From: Oscillospiraceae bacterium HV4-5-C5C | Lineage (GTDB): Bacteria > Bacillota > Clostridia > Saccharofermentanales > Fastidiosipilaceae | Assembly (NCBI GenBank): GCA_012034405.1 | Contig: JAAVLZ010000004.1 | Span: forward strand, 1 to 64,000 | Length of the DNA: 64,000 nt | Direction: 5' to 3' | Part shown: in pieces, positions 30,496 through 39,068 of the stretch | Numbering within the stretch: position 1 is the first letter of the stretch | Layout: every line of letters begins with the position of its first letter | Made by a program: the position numbers and the translations under genes | The notes under the pieces: generated by a model | The model's database searches: none | Told to the model about the DNA's origin: nothing | Seen by the model: the letters and a program-made list of their open reading frames with translations, nothing else

Positions 30496-30726
30496 TCAGC
30501 TGAATACGAACATCAGCAGCAGGCTGACGACCAGCGCATAAATGGTTGTGGACTCAATAAACACGATGGCAATGAACAAAAGGCTCTGAATCTTACCTGC
30601 AATTTCCGGCTGTCTGGCCGTAGCGTCAAAAGCTCTGCTGGAAGCAACGCCGATACCTAATCCGCCCAACCCGGCAGCAATACCAATTGCCAGGCCAGCT
30701 CCTAAAGCAATAATTCCTCTATCCAT
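30496..30726 (-). CDS. atpE: ATP synthase c subunit
   Basis: Ring-forming proteolipid of 76 residues: two hydrophobic helices joined by a polar ARQPE loop (residues 37-41). The ion-binding carboxylate is Glu58 in FIESTTIY. Ser59, Thr60 and Tyr63 match the Na+-binding set of Ilyobacter-type rings, but the helix-1 Gln is replaced by Ile25 and the usual Val two residues before Glu by Phe56, so the coupling ion cannot be called. A perfect CAGGCTTTAAGCCTG palindrome follows the stop within the 150-base gap before atpF and could modulate readthrough or stability. Confidence 0.95.
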   Translation of the reverse strand: MDRGIIALGAGLAIGIAAGLGGLGIGVASSRAFDATARQPEIAGKIQSLLFIAIVFIESTTIYALVVSLLLMFVFS

Positions 30727-30788
30727 TTTAATTCCTCCTGAATTACGGGATGATTCTCCCTAGTTTTATCTATAGTCACTACCTCAGC

Positions 30789-31655
30789 TTAATTGGTTGA
30801 AGTAGGTTCTACCGTATTCTTTTTAGCAGCCAGTTTAAGCGCTTTGGCTTTAGCCTTTTCAGCCTTGATTTCACGCGCGCTTTCCGCCCCTTCTACAATC
30901 TCACCCACATAAGTAATCGTCAGATACACAAAGACCAGCGCCTGAATAATGCCATCTGCCAGATCAAACCACAGGCCGAGAACAGCCGGCAAGGCCAGTG
31001 GAATCACCAGGCTGACAAACTCAATCAAAATGTAGGAGCCAAAAATATTGCCGAACAATCGAAAGGCCAAAGACACCGGTTTAATGATATAATCCAGCAC
31101 CTTAAATGGAACCAGAGCCGGTAAAGGCTGAGAAATAGAGCCCCAGAAGCCTTTCAGGCCCACAAAACGGAAGCCCATAAACAAGACATAGATGATGTCA
31201 AATAATGCCAGGGCCACCGGAAATGCGGGGTTTTGGGCCGGCGGTCTCAGTTTGAAAACCGATATCACATTGGCCACCAAAACGTAGATGCCAATTGTAC
31301 CGACAAAAGGTACGACCTCCCTGGTTTGCTGTTCATTCAGGCCGGAGCTTTTACACAATTTCTGCAAACCGCCAACCAGCAATTCCGCGACAGTCTGTTT
31401 TTTATCCGGAATGTCCTTTGGTTTATGACCCAGCCAGATCCCCAGGACCGCCATCAGAATCATAGCAATCCACAAGCTGATCAGCGTATCACTGATCGGT
31501 ATGGCGTAACCGCCGATCTTGATGTAAAAGCGCGCGCCAAAATCCAGCAGCTCGGTAATCCCATCAGACAAATTTGACTGTCCCGGCAGCAGGCTTTTAA
31601 GTTGATCCAGAAAAGCTTTACCAAACGCTTGAAAATAATTTAGTATAACCAACAC
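30789..31655 (-). CDS. atpB: ATP synthase a subunit
   Basis: Membrane stator of Fo that forms the ion half-channels. The essential Arg is in VSLAFRLFGNIFGSYILI (about residue 199), and the last helix region reads FVYLTITYVGEIVEGA. Length is 288 residues including a Lys/Ala-rich C-terminal tail of about 30 residues that is not part of the usual fold. The start is GTG with GGAGA six bases upstream. It is the first gene of the operon; no atpI was seen. Confidence 0.95.
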   Translation of the reverse strand: MLVILNYFQAFGKAFLDQLKSLLPGQSNLSDGITELLDFGARFYIKIGGYAIPISDTLISLWIAMILMAVLGIWLGHKPKDIPDKKQTVAELLVGGLQKLCKSSGLNEQQTREVVPFVGTIGIYVLVANVISVFKLRPPAQNPAFPVALALFDIIYVLFMGFRFVGLKGFWGSISQPLPALVPFKVLDYIIKPVSLAFRLFGNIFGSYILIEFVSLVIPLALPAVLGLWFDLADGIIQALVFVYLTITYVGEIVEGAESAREIKAEKAKAKALKLAAKKNTVEPTSTN

Positions 31656-31896
31656 ATTATTCTCCTATGCATCTATAAGACCTGAGCCTCATAAAAAACG
31701 GTACCGCGATAACGGCAAGCAGCTATTGTAGTCTCAGCGTTTGCAACTTGCAAGTATGCAGCAGGCAAACTGGCAAATCCACTAAACCAGTCAGCGGCAG
31801 ATCGTCTTAGTAGTTCAGTCCGTTAAAGCACTGACAGCTGGCTCAGTTCCTGATTCATAATCTCCTCTGCACCATATTGCTCAAGTTGTGAAAGAT

Positions 31897-31925
31897 ATTA
31901 TAACCTGCTTTTTATGGATATTCAA
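31897..31925 (-). promoter_or_regulatory. promoter of the atp operon
   Basis: TTGAAT (31920-31925) and a perfect TATAAT (31897-31902) on the minus strand are exactly 17 bases apart. This gives a leader of about 230 bases before atpB. Confidence 0.72.
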
Positions 31926-32006
31926 AAACAGTTGTTTCAAAACCTGTTACAGAAAGTACGGAATTGCAGCTTTGCCTCAGCCGCAGCCAGGGTCCGTCGG
32001 ATATAT

Positions 32007-32044
32007 AAAAAAACGATGGCGTAACAACTGAGGTTGCGCCATCG
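32007..32044 (-). terminator. terminator downstream of upp
   Basis: GATGGCGCAAC and GTTGTTACGCCATC form a stem with a CTCA loop and one internal mismatch, followed on the minus strand by seven T. It lies about 40 bases after the upp stop. Confidence 0.85.
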
Positions 32045-32081
32045 CATTCATATAGTCTTCCGCGGATCTGATGGATCTTGA

Positions 32082-32729
32082 TTATTTAGTACCAAACAAG
32101 CGGTCGCCGGCATCGCCCAGTCCGGGTACGATATAGGCATGATCATTCAGTTTTTCATCCAGAGCCGCACAGTAAATAGGTATTTCAGGATGCTGATTAT
32201 GCAGATGCTCCACACCCTGGGGTGCTGCAATCAGACACATGAATTTAATACTGCGAATACCGCGCTGTTTCAGAAAATCAACCGCTGCCGCTGCGGAACC
32301 ACCGGTTGCCAGCATTGGATCCAGCAAAACGACATCCCGCTCAGCAATGTCATCAGGTAACTTACAGTAGTATTCAACTGGTTTCAGTGAAGCGGGGTCA
32401 CGGAACAAGCCGATATGTCCGACCTTGGCCATGGGAACCAGGCTCAGCATGCCGTCCACCATACCCAGGCCAGCTCTCAGAATGGGAACCAACGCTAATT
32501 TTTTACCTGCCAGAACTTTGGTTTTAGCCATAGCGACCGGCGTTTCCACCTCAACCTCACACAAAGGAAGATCTCTGGTCACTTCATACCCCATCAGCAT
32601 GGCAACTTCTGACACAAGTTCCCGGAATTCCTTAGTGGTGGTGTGCTTATCTCTCATTAAAGAGATCTTGTGCTGGATCAGCGGATGATCAAAAATCATT
32701 ACATTTTCATAGTCTTTCACGTTGGTCAT
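32082..32729 (-). CDS. upp: uracil phosphoribosyltransferase
   Basis: Salvage enzyme making UMP from uracil and PRPP. The PRPP loop is [22 protein letters not shown] marks the conserved Arg region, and the C-terminal uracil-binding segment is [16 protein letters not shown]. The start at 32729 (MTNVK) follows GAGGAG by seven bases; the upstream in-frame ATG at 32753 does not. Length is 215 residues. It follows rpiB closely on the same strand; upp-rpiB pairs are common in Bacillota, as is their neighbourhood to the atp operon. Confidence 0.96.
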   Translation of the reverse strand: MTNVKDYENVMIFDHPLIQHKISLMRDKHTTTKEFRELVSEVAMLMGYEVTRDLPLCEVEVETPVAMAKTKVLAGKKLALVPILRAGLGMVDGMLSLVPMAKVGHIGLFRDPASLKPVEYYCKLPDDIAERDVVLLDPMLATGGSAAAAVDFLKQRGIRSIKFMCLIAAPQGVEHLHNQHPEIPIYCAALDEKLNDHAYIVPGLGDAGDRLFGTK

Positions 32730-32759
32730 GTCATTTCTCCTCATCTCTTTCAACTGTGC

Positions 32760-33209
32760 TCAGTCACCCGGTTGCAGCCGGTTCAGTTCATCTACCCGTT
32801 TCTGGTGGCGGCCGCCGGTTTCAAACGACTGGGCCAGAAACGCGTCCAGAATTGACTCCGCCAGACGGAAGCCGATCACCCGGCCGCCCAGCGCCAGCAT
32901 GTTGGCGTTATTATGCTGCCTGGCCATACGAGCCATATACTCATTGGTGCAAAGCGCACAGCGGATACCCGGGCTTTTGTTAGCGGCAATCGATATGCCG
33001 ATACCAGTCCCGCAGGCAATGATCCCCAGGTCTGCCTCCCCTTTATGGACAACCTGCGCAGCCTTTACTCCGTAGTCGACATAGCTGCAGGCATCCGCAG
33101 CCGTTTCAGTCCCAACATCCAGACAGGTATAGCCCTTACTTTGAGCATACTGAAGCAAGTGCTGTTTGAGATCATACCCTGCATGATCACTGCCAAAAAC
33201 CAGGTTCAT
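32760..33209 (-). CDS. rpiB: ribose-5-phosphate isomerase B
   Basis: Interconverts ribulose 5-phosphate and ribose 5-phosphate, supplying PRPP to the neighbouring upp reaction. FGSDHAGYDLKQHL at the N-terminus and IACGTGIGISIAANK with the catalytic Cys are diagnostic, and the HNNANMLALGGR block completes the active site. The start at 33209 follows GGGAGG by five bases; the frame extends further upstream without a site. Length is 149 residues. Confidence 0.95.
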   Translation of the reverse strand: MNLVFGSDHAGYDLKQHLLQYAQSKGYTCLDVGTETAADACSYVDYGVKAAQVVHKGEADLGIIACGTGIGISIAANKSPGIRCALCTNEYMARMARQHNNANMLALGGRVIGFRLAESILDAFLAQSFETGGRHQKRVDELNRLQPGD

Positions 33210-33332
33210 GTTTGCCTCCCAATAAAGCAACCAAGCCAGTTGATTTAAATCTGTTCTATTTTAGCACCGCTGGCTTTGTTTTGCACCACGAAGCCAGGCA
33301 AGCAGCCTGATCTCCGGGATATAAAAGCGAGC

Positions 33333-34667
33333 TCAGGCATGTGGTTCCTGATCAAGCGGCAGCGGGCAGTGCGTAAAATGGCTGCGGCCTTCGCTGTAAT
33401 CCGCCACAATTTGCCCTTTGCCGTAAAGTTTGTATTTGTAGGTCATCAGTCCCTCAAGGCCGACAGGACCGCGCGCATGAATTTTACTGGTTGAAACACC
33501 GACTTCCGCGCCAAAACCGTAGCGGAAGCCATCACTGAATCTGGTGGAGCAGTTCCAGAAAACATTGGCGCTGTCAACCGCCTGCATAAAGTGCTCTGCT
33601 CGGGTCTGGTCGCCGGTAATAATGGCGTCAGTGTGATGCGAACCATATGTATTGATATGCTTGATCGCGGCCTCAGTATCCGGTACTGCCTTTACGCTCA
33701 AGGCCATATCAAGATACTCATAATGCCAGTCCTTGACAGGCTTGAAATCGAAGGCCGGCAGTAATGCGCCAGTTTCCGCATCCGCCGACAACCTGACGCC
33801 CTTATTGATTAACTCAGTCAGCAGCTCCGGCATCAGCGTCCGGGCCAGGGATTGATCAAAAAGCAGGGTTTCAGTGGCGTTGCAGACGGATACATATTGA
33901 GTCTTGGCATCCATCACCACGCGCCGGGCCAATGACGGATCCGCATCCGCCGCCAGGTAGGTATGGCAGACGCCATCTGCGTGCCCCAGTACCGGGATGC
34001 GTGTATGGCTCATAATATACTGCACAAAAGCGTTGGAACCGCGAGGGATGATGAGATCAATATACTGGTCCAGAGCCAGCAGCCGGTCCACCTCCTCACG
34101 GGCTTCAATGAGGTGCAGCCAGCCATCCGGCAGAATGCCGCGGCAGGCTGCTGTCAGGATATCCGCCAGCGCCCGGTTGGTCGAAAGGGCTTCCGTACCG
34201 CCTTTCATAATAACCGCGTTGCCGCTCTTAACCGCCAGCGCCGCTATTTGCACCAGCGCGTCCGGTCTGGCTTCAAAGATAACGGCTAAAACCCCGATCG
34301 GGCAGGACACCCTGTACAGATTCAGGTCCTGATCCAATTGCTCCGCCAGCTTGATCTGGCCGGCCGGATCAGGCATTTTCAGTAAACCGCAAATGCCTTC
34401 TTCAAGCACATCAAGCTTATGACTGTCCAGATAGAGCCTCTTAACCAGCGGCTCTGGCAAATGCTGCTCCGCAGCGCGGGCCAGATCCCGTCGGTTGGCC
34501 TGGTAAATCTCCTCCGCGTGGTCCTGCAAAGCCTGGTTAACAGCCCTTAAAGCTTGATTTTTGGTCTCATTATTCAGAATCTGCAAAGCCTGCGCCGCTT
34601 TTTGGGCAGCCGCGGCTGTCTGCTCCAGCTGACCCTCAGTCAGGACTCTTGTCTCACCGTTATCCAT
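33333..34667 (-). CDS. proA: gamma-glutamyl phosphate reductase
   Basis: NADPH-dependent reductase of the proline pathway producing glutamate semialdehyde. The catalytic Cys is in YVSVCNATETLLF; GGTEALSTNRAL and IIPRGSNAFVQYI are conserved family segments. The start at 34667 (MDNGET) follows GGAGGG; an upstream ATG (34688) is less suitable. The 444 residues are slightly more than the usual 415-430, with the extra length in the N-terminal helix. The usual partner proB (glutamate 5-kinase) is not in this window. Its neighbour upstream is a nucleotidyltransferase. Confidence 0.95.
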   Translation of the reverse strand: MDNGETRVLTEGQLEQTAAAAQKAAQALQILNNETKNQALRAVNQALQDHAEEIYQANRRDLARAAEQHLPEPLVKRLYLDSHKLDVLEEGICGLLKMPDPAGQIKLAEQLDQDLNLYRVSCPIGVLAVIFEARPDALVQIAALAVKSGNAVIMKGGTEALSTNRALADILTAACRGILPDGWLHLIEAREEVDRLLALDQYIDLIIPRGSNAFVQYIMSHTRIPVLGHADGVCHTYLAADADPSLARRVVMDAKTQYVSVCNATETLLFDQSLARTLMPELLTELINKGVRLSADAETGALLPAFDFKPVKDWHYEYLDMALSVKAVPDTEAAIKHINTYGSHHTDAIITGDQTRAEHFMQAVDSANVFWNCSTRFSDGFRYGFGAEVGVSTSKIHARGPVGLEGLMTYKYKLYGKGQIVADYSEGRSHFTHCPLPLDQEPHA

Positions 34668-34725
34668 TACCGAAACCCTCCGCTCCAATTGCCCAGGCGC
34701 TCAATCCGCAGGTTTTCATAGTCAT

Positions 34726-35469
34726 TTACCTGCTGAACAGATTCTGTACATAAGCATACGATTCCTTGGTTCCAATGTCGTAACAATCCCCTTCAAACAG
34801 ATAGACCCGGACTGATTTCTTTTTATACAGCCATTCAGGGAAGTGCCCCGGTGAATCCGGGTTAAGTCCTGCCTGTAGATATTGGCGAATCAGCGGCAAG
34901 GTGTCCCGGCGGTAAAAGTAGGTCGCGTAAATGGCGATATCCGATTTAGGTTGCTTCGGTTTTTCTTCCAGATCCAGTAAGGAGCCCTGTTCATCCATAA
35001 CGGCAATAGCAAAGCGGGTCGGGTCCTCCTGATCAGACAGTTTTTGTCCCAAAATCATATCCCGGCCATCACCGCTGTAGCTGTCATAAATCTCTTTTAA
35101 GTTATAGGTAAACAAATTATCCCCTGCGATAACCAGGATATCCTCATCAATCTGCAGCTGGCTGACTGCAAATTCCAGATCTCCAATGGCTCCTAAGCGA
35201 TCAGCCTCTGAAGTCGTACCGTCATCAATGACCGTTATGGGCTTGAGCTGTGGATTCACGCCGCGGCTGTCCGCCCAATCCTGAAAAGCTTTAATAAACC
35301 GATGGTTGCTGATGACAATAATCTCATTTACCGCCTCAATCGGCTCAATCTGATCACAAATCCGATCCAGCAGACTGCGTCCGGCAACGTCCAGCAAAGC
35401 TTTGGGACGGTCTTTAGTCAGCGGATAAAGACGTGTTGCATAACCTGCGGCTAAGATAATCGCTTTCAT
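34726..35469 (-). CDS. sugar-phosphate nucleotidyltransferase
   Basis: NTP-transferase fold of 247 residues: the nucleotide-binding signature AIILAAGYATRLYPLTKDRPKAL opens the protein, and ILVIAGDNLF provides the metal-binding Asp. The C-terminus (CYDIGTKESYAYVQ) resembles glucose-1-phosphate thymidylyltransferase/choline-phosphate cytidylyltransferase-like enzymes. Substrate cannot be fixed from sequence alone; a role in wall or capsular polysaccharide, or in teichoic-acid choline decoration, is possible. A CGGAGG site precedes the ATG. It runs in the same direction as proA, 58 bases upstream of it. Confidence 0.82.
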   Translation of the reverse strand: MKAIILAAGYATRLYPLTKDRPKALLDVAGRSLLDRICDQIEPIEAVNEIIVISNHRFIKAFQDWADSRGVNPQLKPITVIDDGTTSEADRLGAIGDLEFAVSQLQIDEDILVIAGDNLFTYNLKEIYDSYSGDGRDMILGQKLSDQEDPTRFAIAVMDEQGSLLDLEEKPKQPKSDIAIYATYFYRRDTLPLIRQYLQAGLNPDSPGHFPEWLYKKKSVRVYLFEGDCYDIGTKESYAYVQNLFSR

Positions 35470-35569
35470 GGCAAATCCTCCGAATTTATTACCTACTGGA
35501 GACTCCTCCGTCTAAGGCATAATGTATTAACATGTTATAACAGCTTGACGCTCTTCAGGGAAAGACCGT

Positions 35570-36808
35570 TTAATCCGCAGAAACTCCCGCTGCCGCCTTG
35601 TCGGTATGAGGCAGAGCGCGAAAGTACTGATAAAAGGTCGTAACGATTTTCCCATTATAAAGTTTGCGCCGTTTATCGGCAAGTCTGCCGAACTGCTTTT
35701 CAAAGCCCTTCAAACTGGAAATCAGGCCGATCCGCAACCCGGCTGGCAAGGTTTGCTGCTCCTGCAGATAGATCTGGCCTAACCGCCTGATCAGCCTTAC
35801 CACCTCATCCTGCTCAAACATCCTTTCACCATAGGGGGGATTGCCAATGATCAGCATTCGGTCATAGCCGCTCAGCTCTTTCATTTTGGACGGAGTCAGA
35901 GCCCTGGCGTCAGCCTGGCGGAAATATATGAACTCGGAAACTCTGGCTCTGGCCGCGTTCGCCTCAGCAATGCGCAGCGCCTGTGGATCTAAATCAGAAG
36001 CATAAATGAAAGGTTCTTCAGGCGGCGTCAGGTCTTCCGCCTCCCTGGCCTCAGCTCTGGCATCACTGAAAGCCCGGCTGTCTAAAAAAGTCCAGGTCTC
36101 GCCGGAAAATGTACGGGTCGAGCCCGGGGCAATGCCTGCCGCCAGACGCGCGGCTTCAATCGCTATCGTGCCAGATCCGCAGAAGGGGTCCCAGAAGCAC
36201 TCATCTGTAAAGGGGCGCCAGCGCATGGTTCCAAGTAATGCCGCGGCCAGGGTTTCCTTAAGCGGCGCCAGGTTGGCCTCAGTCCGGTACCCTCGCTTAT
36301 GCAAACTGTCCCCGCTGGTATCCACTCTTAAAGCACAGCGGTCATTTAAAAAAGCAAAGCGAACGGACAGGATGGGTCCGTTTTCATCTTCCGGTACATG
36401 TGCAGCCGCATGATAGCGCGTCTCCTGGAGTCGCTTGACAATTGCCCGTTTTAACAGTCGTTGTAAATCAGTCACAGAAAAAAGCTGTGATCGAAGTGAA
36501 TAGCCTTTAATGTGGAAGGCCTGTCCTGCACTGATCCAGTCTTCCCACGGTAAAGCGGCAGTCTGATCAAAGAAACTATCAAAATCCCTTGCTTCAAATT
36601 CAGCCAATTCAACCTGCACACGTTCAGCCGTACTGCAAAAAACATTCAGCCTGGCCACCGCTGCAGACAGTTGCTCCCGCTCATCCGGAACGGTTAATCT
36701 GACCAAAGCATTTTCCAGTTTGATCTGCGCCGGATCGTAGCCCAACGCACTGATTTCTTCAGCGGTCTGACGCTCCAGCCCCATGATGACAGGAAGAACA
36801 ATATCCAT
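35570..36808 (-). CDS. THUMP-domain class I RNA methyltransferase (RlmL/YpsC type)
   Basis: The 412-residue protein has an N-terminal THUMP region (about 45-165) that binds RNA and a C-terminal SAM-dependent methyltransferase with FWDPFCGSGTIAIEAARLA (about residues 206-224) and the catalytic IIGNPPYGERM (about 325-335). This layout is that of RlmL-like N2-guanine methyltransferases such as YpsC, which act on 23S rRNA. The start follows an AGAAGG site. The C-terminal K..YNGK...TFYQYF region is also typical. The exact target base is inferred from family only. Confidence 0.88.
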   Translation of the reverse strand: MDIVLPVIMGLERQTAEEISALGYDPAQIKLENALVRLTVPDEREQLSAAVARLNVFCSTAERVQVELAEFEARDFDSFFDQTAALPWEDWISAGQAFHIKGYSLRSQLFSVTDLQRLLKRAIVKRLQETRYHAAAHVPEDENGPILSVRFAFLNDRCALRVDTSGDSLHKRGYRTEANLAPLKETLAAALLGTMRWRPFTDECFWDPFCGSGTIAIEAARLAAGIAPGSTRTFSGETWTFLDSRAFSDARAEAREAEDLTPPEEPFIYASDLDPQALRIAEANAARARVSEFIYFRQADARALTPSKMKELSGYDRMLIIGNPPYGERMFEQDEVVRLIRRLGQIYLQEQQTLPAGLRIGLISSLKGFEKQFGRLADKRRKLYNGKIVTTFYQYFRALPHTDKAAAGVSAD

Positions 36809-36942
36809 GACATACCTTCTTATGTTTTGTTGCCGTAATCATAACACAAGGTAGGCTTTGAAGGATGGCGTGGAAAAATCAATTGGATTTGACTGGAGTT
36901 CAAGGAATTTAGCAATTTTAAAAGTTTATTGCATAAAAGCAA

Positions 36943-36972
36943 TTGAAATTTTGCCTATTGTTTTATTATAAT
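36943..36972 (+). promoter_or_regulatory. promoter of the HTH-regulator gene
   Basis: TTGAAA (36943-36948) and TATAAT (36967-36972) are 18 bases apart. The leader to the ATG is about 130 bases and contains a CCATAT/ATATGG inverted repeat (about 37031-37046) that could be an operator. Confidence 0.6.
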
Positions 36973-37108
36973 AACGCCATATAGTTGTGTATCATTGACA
37001 GTATTAGTATTTAGCACCGGGCCGGCGTTCCATATGTTGATATGGCATACTTTGTCCGCCAATATTAAAGCATTATATTAGTAAAAATATCATAAAAGGA
37101 GAAGAAAC

Positions 37109-37594
37109 ATGAGTAAGAGCAATCCTGAAACCCACCAAAACCATTATGGAAAACCGCCTTTAGCTTCTGGAAATGATCTGGCAATTTCAACAACTGCCGC
37201 CAGCAACCCTCACAACCGCTTAAACTGGATTGACGCTCATAATGTGGGCTTACTGTTAAAACATATACGGCAGTATCAGACGCGTTCACAACTGGACATA
37301 TCGACTTCTGCCAATATAAATTCTACGTATTACTGCCATCTGGAAGCCGGTAAATCCCGGGTTTCTTTATATAAGCTTTGCGAAATACTGAACGCTATGA
37401 AAATACCAGCCTGGCACTTTATTCGCTGGCTGGAAGAAGGCTGGACGGCTTTAAGCCTGAACTCGGATCTGCAAAGACTGGCCGCTGCATCTGGCCGGAA
37501 AGAAAATACTTATCAGCCACCCGGTAGCTGCCAGGAAGTTGCTGAACCGAACTCGGTCTTTAAAGCTTCGCCTCCCCAGGCAGTTGAAAGCTGA
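37109..37594 (+). CDS. XRE-like helix-turn-helix protein
   Basis: The 161-residue product carries one Xre/Cro-type HTH domain at about residues 45-110 (LLLKHIRQYQTRSQLDISTS, YYCHLEAGKSRVSLYKLCEIL), flanked by polar, probably disordered tails. The ligand or target is unknown. An AGGAG site stands eight bases upstream of the ATG. It has its own promoter, and mutM follows about 100 bases later, so the two could be co-transcribed. A possible autoregulatory inverted repeat lies in its leader. Confidence 0.75.
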   Translation: MSKSNPETHQNHYGKPPLASGNDLAISTTAASNPHNRLNWIDAHNVGLLLKHIRQYQTRSQLDISTSANINSTYYCHLEAGKSRVSLYKLCEILNAMKIPAWHFIRWLEEGWTALSLNSDLQRLAAASGRKENTYQPPGSCQEVAEPNSVFKASPPQAVES

Positions 37595-37699
37595 TACCGG
37601 GTTCCGGCACTAAAGTTGTTTTATGACCAGGTATACCTTTATTGTATGACGGATTATAATGCTCTCCAAATTAGGAGAGTTACATGTAAGGAGCGTTAT

Positions 37700-38587
37700 A
37701 TGCCCGAGTTACCTGAAGTAGAAACGATCCGTCTGAGTATGTTGCCGCATCTGCAACAGCGGCATTTGGCTGCACCGGTTATTTTGCGGCCGGGCATCAT
37801 CAGTTGCCCCTCTCCCGGCCTGCAGCCAGCAGATCTTGAGGGGTGTCAGAGTGCTGCCCTGACCCGCCGGGGCAAGTATTTACTCTGGCATTTACAGAAG
37901 GAAGGCCAGTCTGACACGCTGCTGATCCTTCATTTAGGTATGACCGGTGAATGGCTTTGCCTGTCGCCACCTCCCTCTTCTCTGTCCGCTTTACCCAGTC
38001 ACACCCATTTGGTCCTTCCCTTGCAGGATACAGACATGGTCACCCGGGAGATCCTGATCTGGCGGGATATAAGACGATTTGGCCGATTAATCTATTTACC
38101 CGCGGCCCGGCCGGACTTGTGGCCTGCCGGGCTGAAACAGCTGGGTCCAGAGCCGCTGGGCCCAGATTTCAACCCGGCATTTTTATGCCGTGAAGCCAGA
38201 CGGCATCAGCGGCTGCCCATGGCCGGTTTTCTTTTGAATCAAAGCATCGGCGCAGGTTTAGGTAATATCTATGTCAATGAAGCTTTGTTTATTAGCCGGA
38301 TCAATCCCTTACAACCTGCAGGCTCATTATCCGCAAATCAGGCCCGGGAGTTATGTCAGGATATCCGTGACTTACTGACCCGGGCTATAGCCTGCGGGGG
38401 ATCTTCGCTGCGGGATTATATGGACGCGGATGGCCGTCAGGGACAGTTTCAGACTCAGCACCTGGTGTATGGCCGCGCCGGCAGGGCCTGTCCCCGTTGT
38501 GGCCAAACGCTGGTGAGTCAGGTCATTGCCGGGCGAAAGGTAACCTATTGTCCGCATTGTCAGGCTTGTCCCCAGTTAAAGCAATAA
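37700..38587 (+). CDS. mutM: formamidopyrimidine-DNA glycosylase
   Basis: Base-excision repair enzyme that removes oxidised purines such as 8-oxoguanine. After Met removal the catalytic Pro lies in MPELPEVET, the only start consistent with activity, and AGGAG precedes that ATG. The conserved Lys is in RRGKYLLW, the helix-two-turn-helix is around GAGLGNIYVNEALF, and the C-terminal zinc finger is CPRCGQ...CPHCQ. Length is 295 residues. The usual neighbours polA and coaE are not present here. Confidence 0.95.
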   Translation: MPELPEVETIRLSMLPHLQQRHLAAPVILRPGIISCPSPGLQPADLEGCQSAALTRRGKYLLWHLQKEGQSDTLLILHLGMTGEWLCLSPPPSSLSALPSHTHLVLPLQDTDMVTREILIWRDIRRFGRLIYLPAARPDLWPAGLKQLGPEPLGPDFNPAFLCREARRHQRLPMAGFLLNQSIGAGLGNIYVNEALFISRINPLQPAGSLSANQARELCQDIRDLLTRAIACGGSSLRDYMDADGRQGQFQTQHLVYGRAGRACPRCGQTLVSQVIAGRKVTYCPHCQACPQLKQ

Positions 38588-38634
38588 TAATGCCTATCTA
38601 TTTGTGTGATTAGTTAACATACAGCTATATACCC

Positions 38635-38663
38635 GTGACTATTTTAGCGATTTTCGTTATAAT
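38635..38663 (+). promoter_or_regulatory. candidate promoter of the DUF3006 gene
   Basis: GTGACT (38635-38640) and a perfect TATAAT (38658-38663) are 17 bases apart, about 80 bases before the gene. Confidence 0.5.
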
Positions 38664-38745
38664 GTCTTCAGCAAGTGTCAACTGTATTTTTGCTGAGGCA
38701 GCTTTTGAGGCCAGGTTCAGCAGTTGACGGAAGCGAGGTGATCTG

Positions 38746-38970
38746 ATGTCAGAGCAAGGTTTTGTGGTACGGTTTAACGGTAAACAGGCGATTATTGAAG
38801 ACGCCTACCATGTACGCCACACCATTGCGCGCAGTACATTGCCGGCGCAGACCAATCTGGGGGATTTTGTTATCAGAGAGGACGGGCAAGACCAATTCCG
38901 GATTGACTACAGGATTACTGAAGAGCGCCTGCGGGAAATGCGGCGCTTATCCGATAATCAATTTGACTAG
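38746..38970 (+). CDS. DUF3006-like small protein
   Basis: The 74-residue product begins with a short beta-rich segment (FVVRFNGKQAIIED), continues with the LP...NLGDFV turn and ends in a charged helix (RITEERLREMRRLSD). This layout matches DUF3006 proteins, small beta-barrels of unknown function often found near competence or beta-lactamase-fold genes in Bacillota. A GAGGTG site precedes the ATG. It is monocistronic between mutM and the convergent serpin gene. Confidence 0.7.
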   Translation: MSEQGFVVRFNGKQAIIEDAYHVRHTIARSTLPAQTNLGDFVIREDGQDQFRIDYRITEERLREMRRLSDNQFD

Positions 38971-38994
38971 ACCATCAGCTTGGATCCATCAGTG

Positions 38995-39031
38995 GCCGGC
39001 CTGAACCGCTTATGTTCCGTTTCAGGCCGGC
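38995..39031. terminator. bidirectional hairpin between DUF3006 and serpin genes
   Basis: GCCGGCCTGAA (38995-39005) and TTCAGGCCGGC (39021-39031) form an 11-bp perfect stem between two convergent genes. The T tracts on both sides are weak, so termination efficiency is unclear. Confidence 0.5.
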
Positions 39032-39068
39032 TAACCTATTATTCATCTGTTGTTCAGCCAGCATTGAC

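Noticed and set aside
33333-35469. proBA operon or proline-linked nucleotidyltransferase
   Set aside because: No glutamate 5-kinase gene is adjacent; the upstream neighbour is a sugar-phosphate nucleotidyltransferase, so a pro operon is not supported here.
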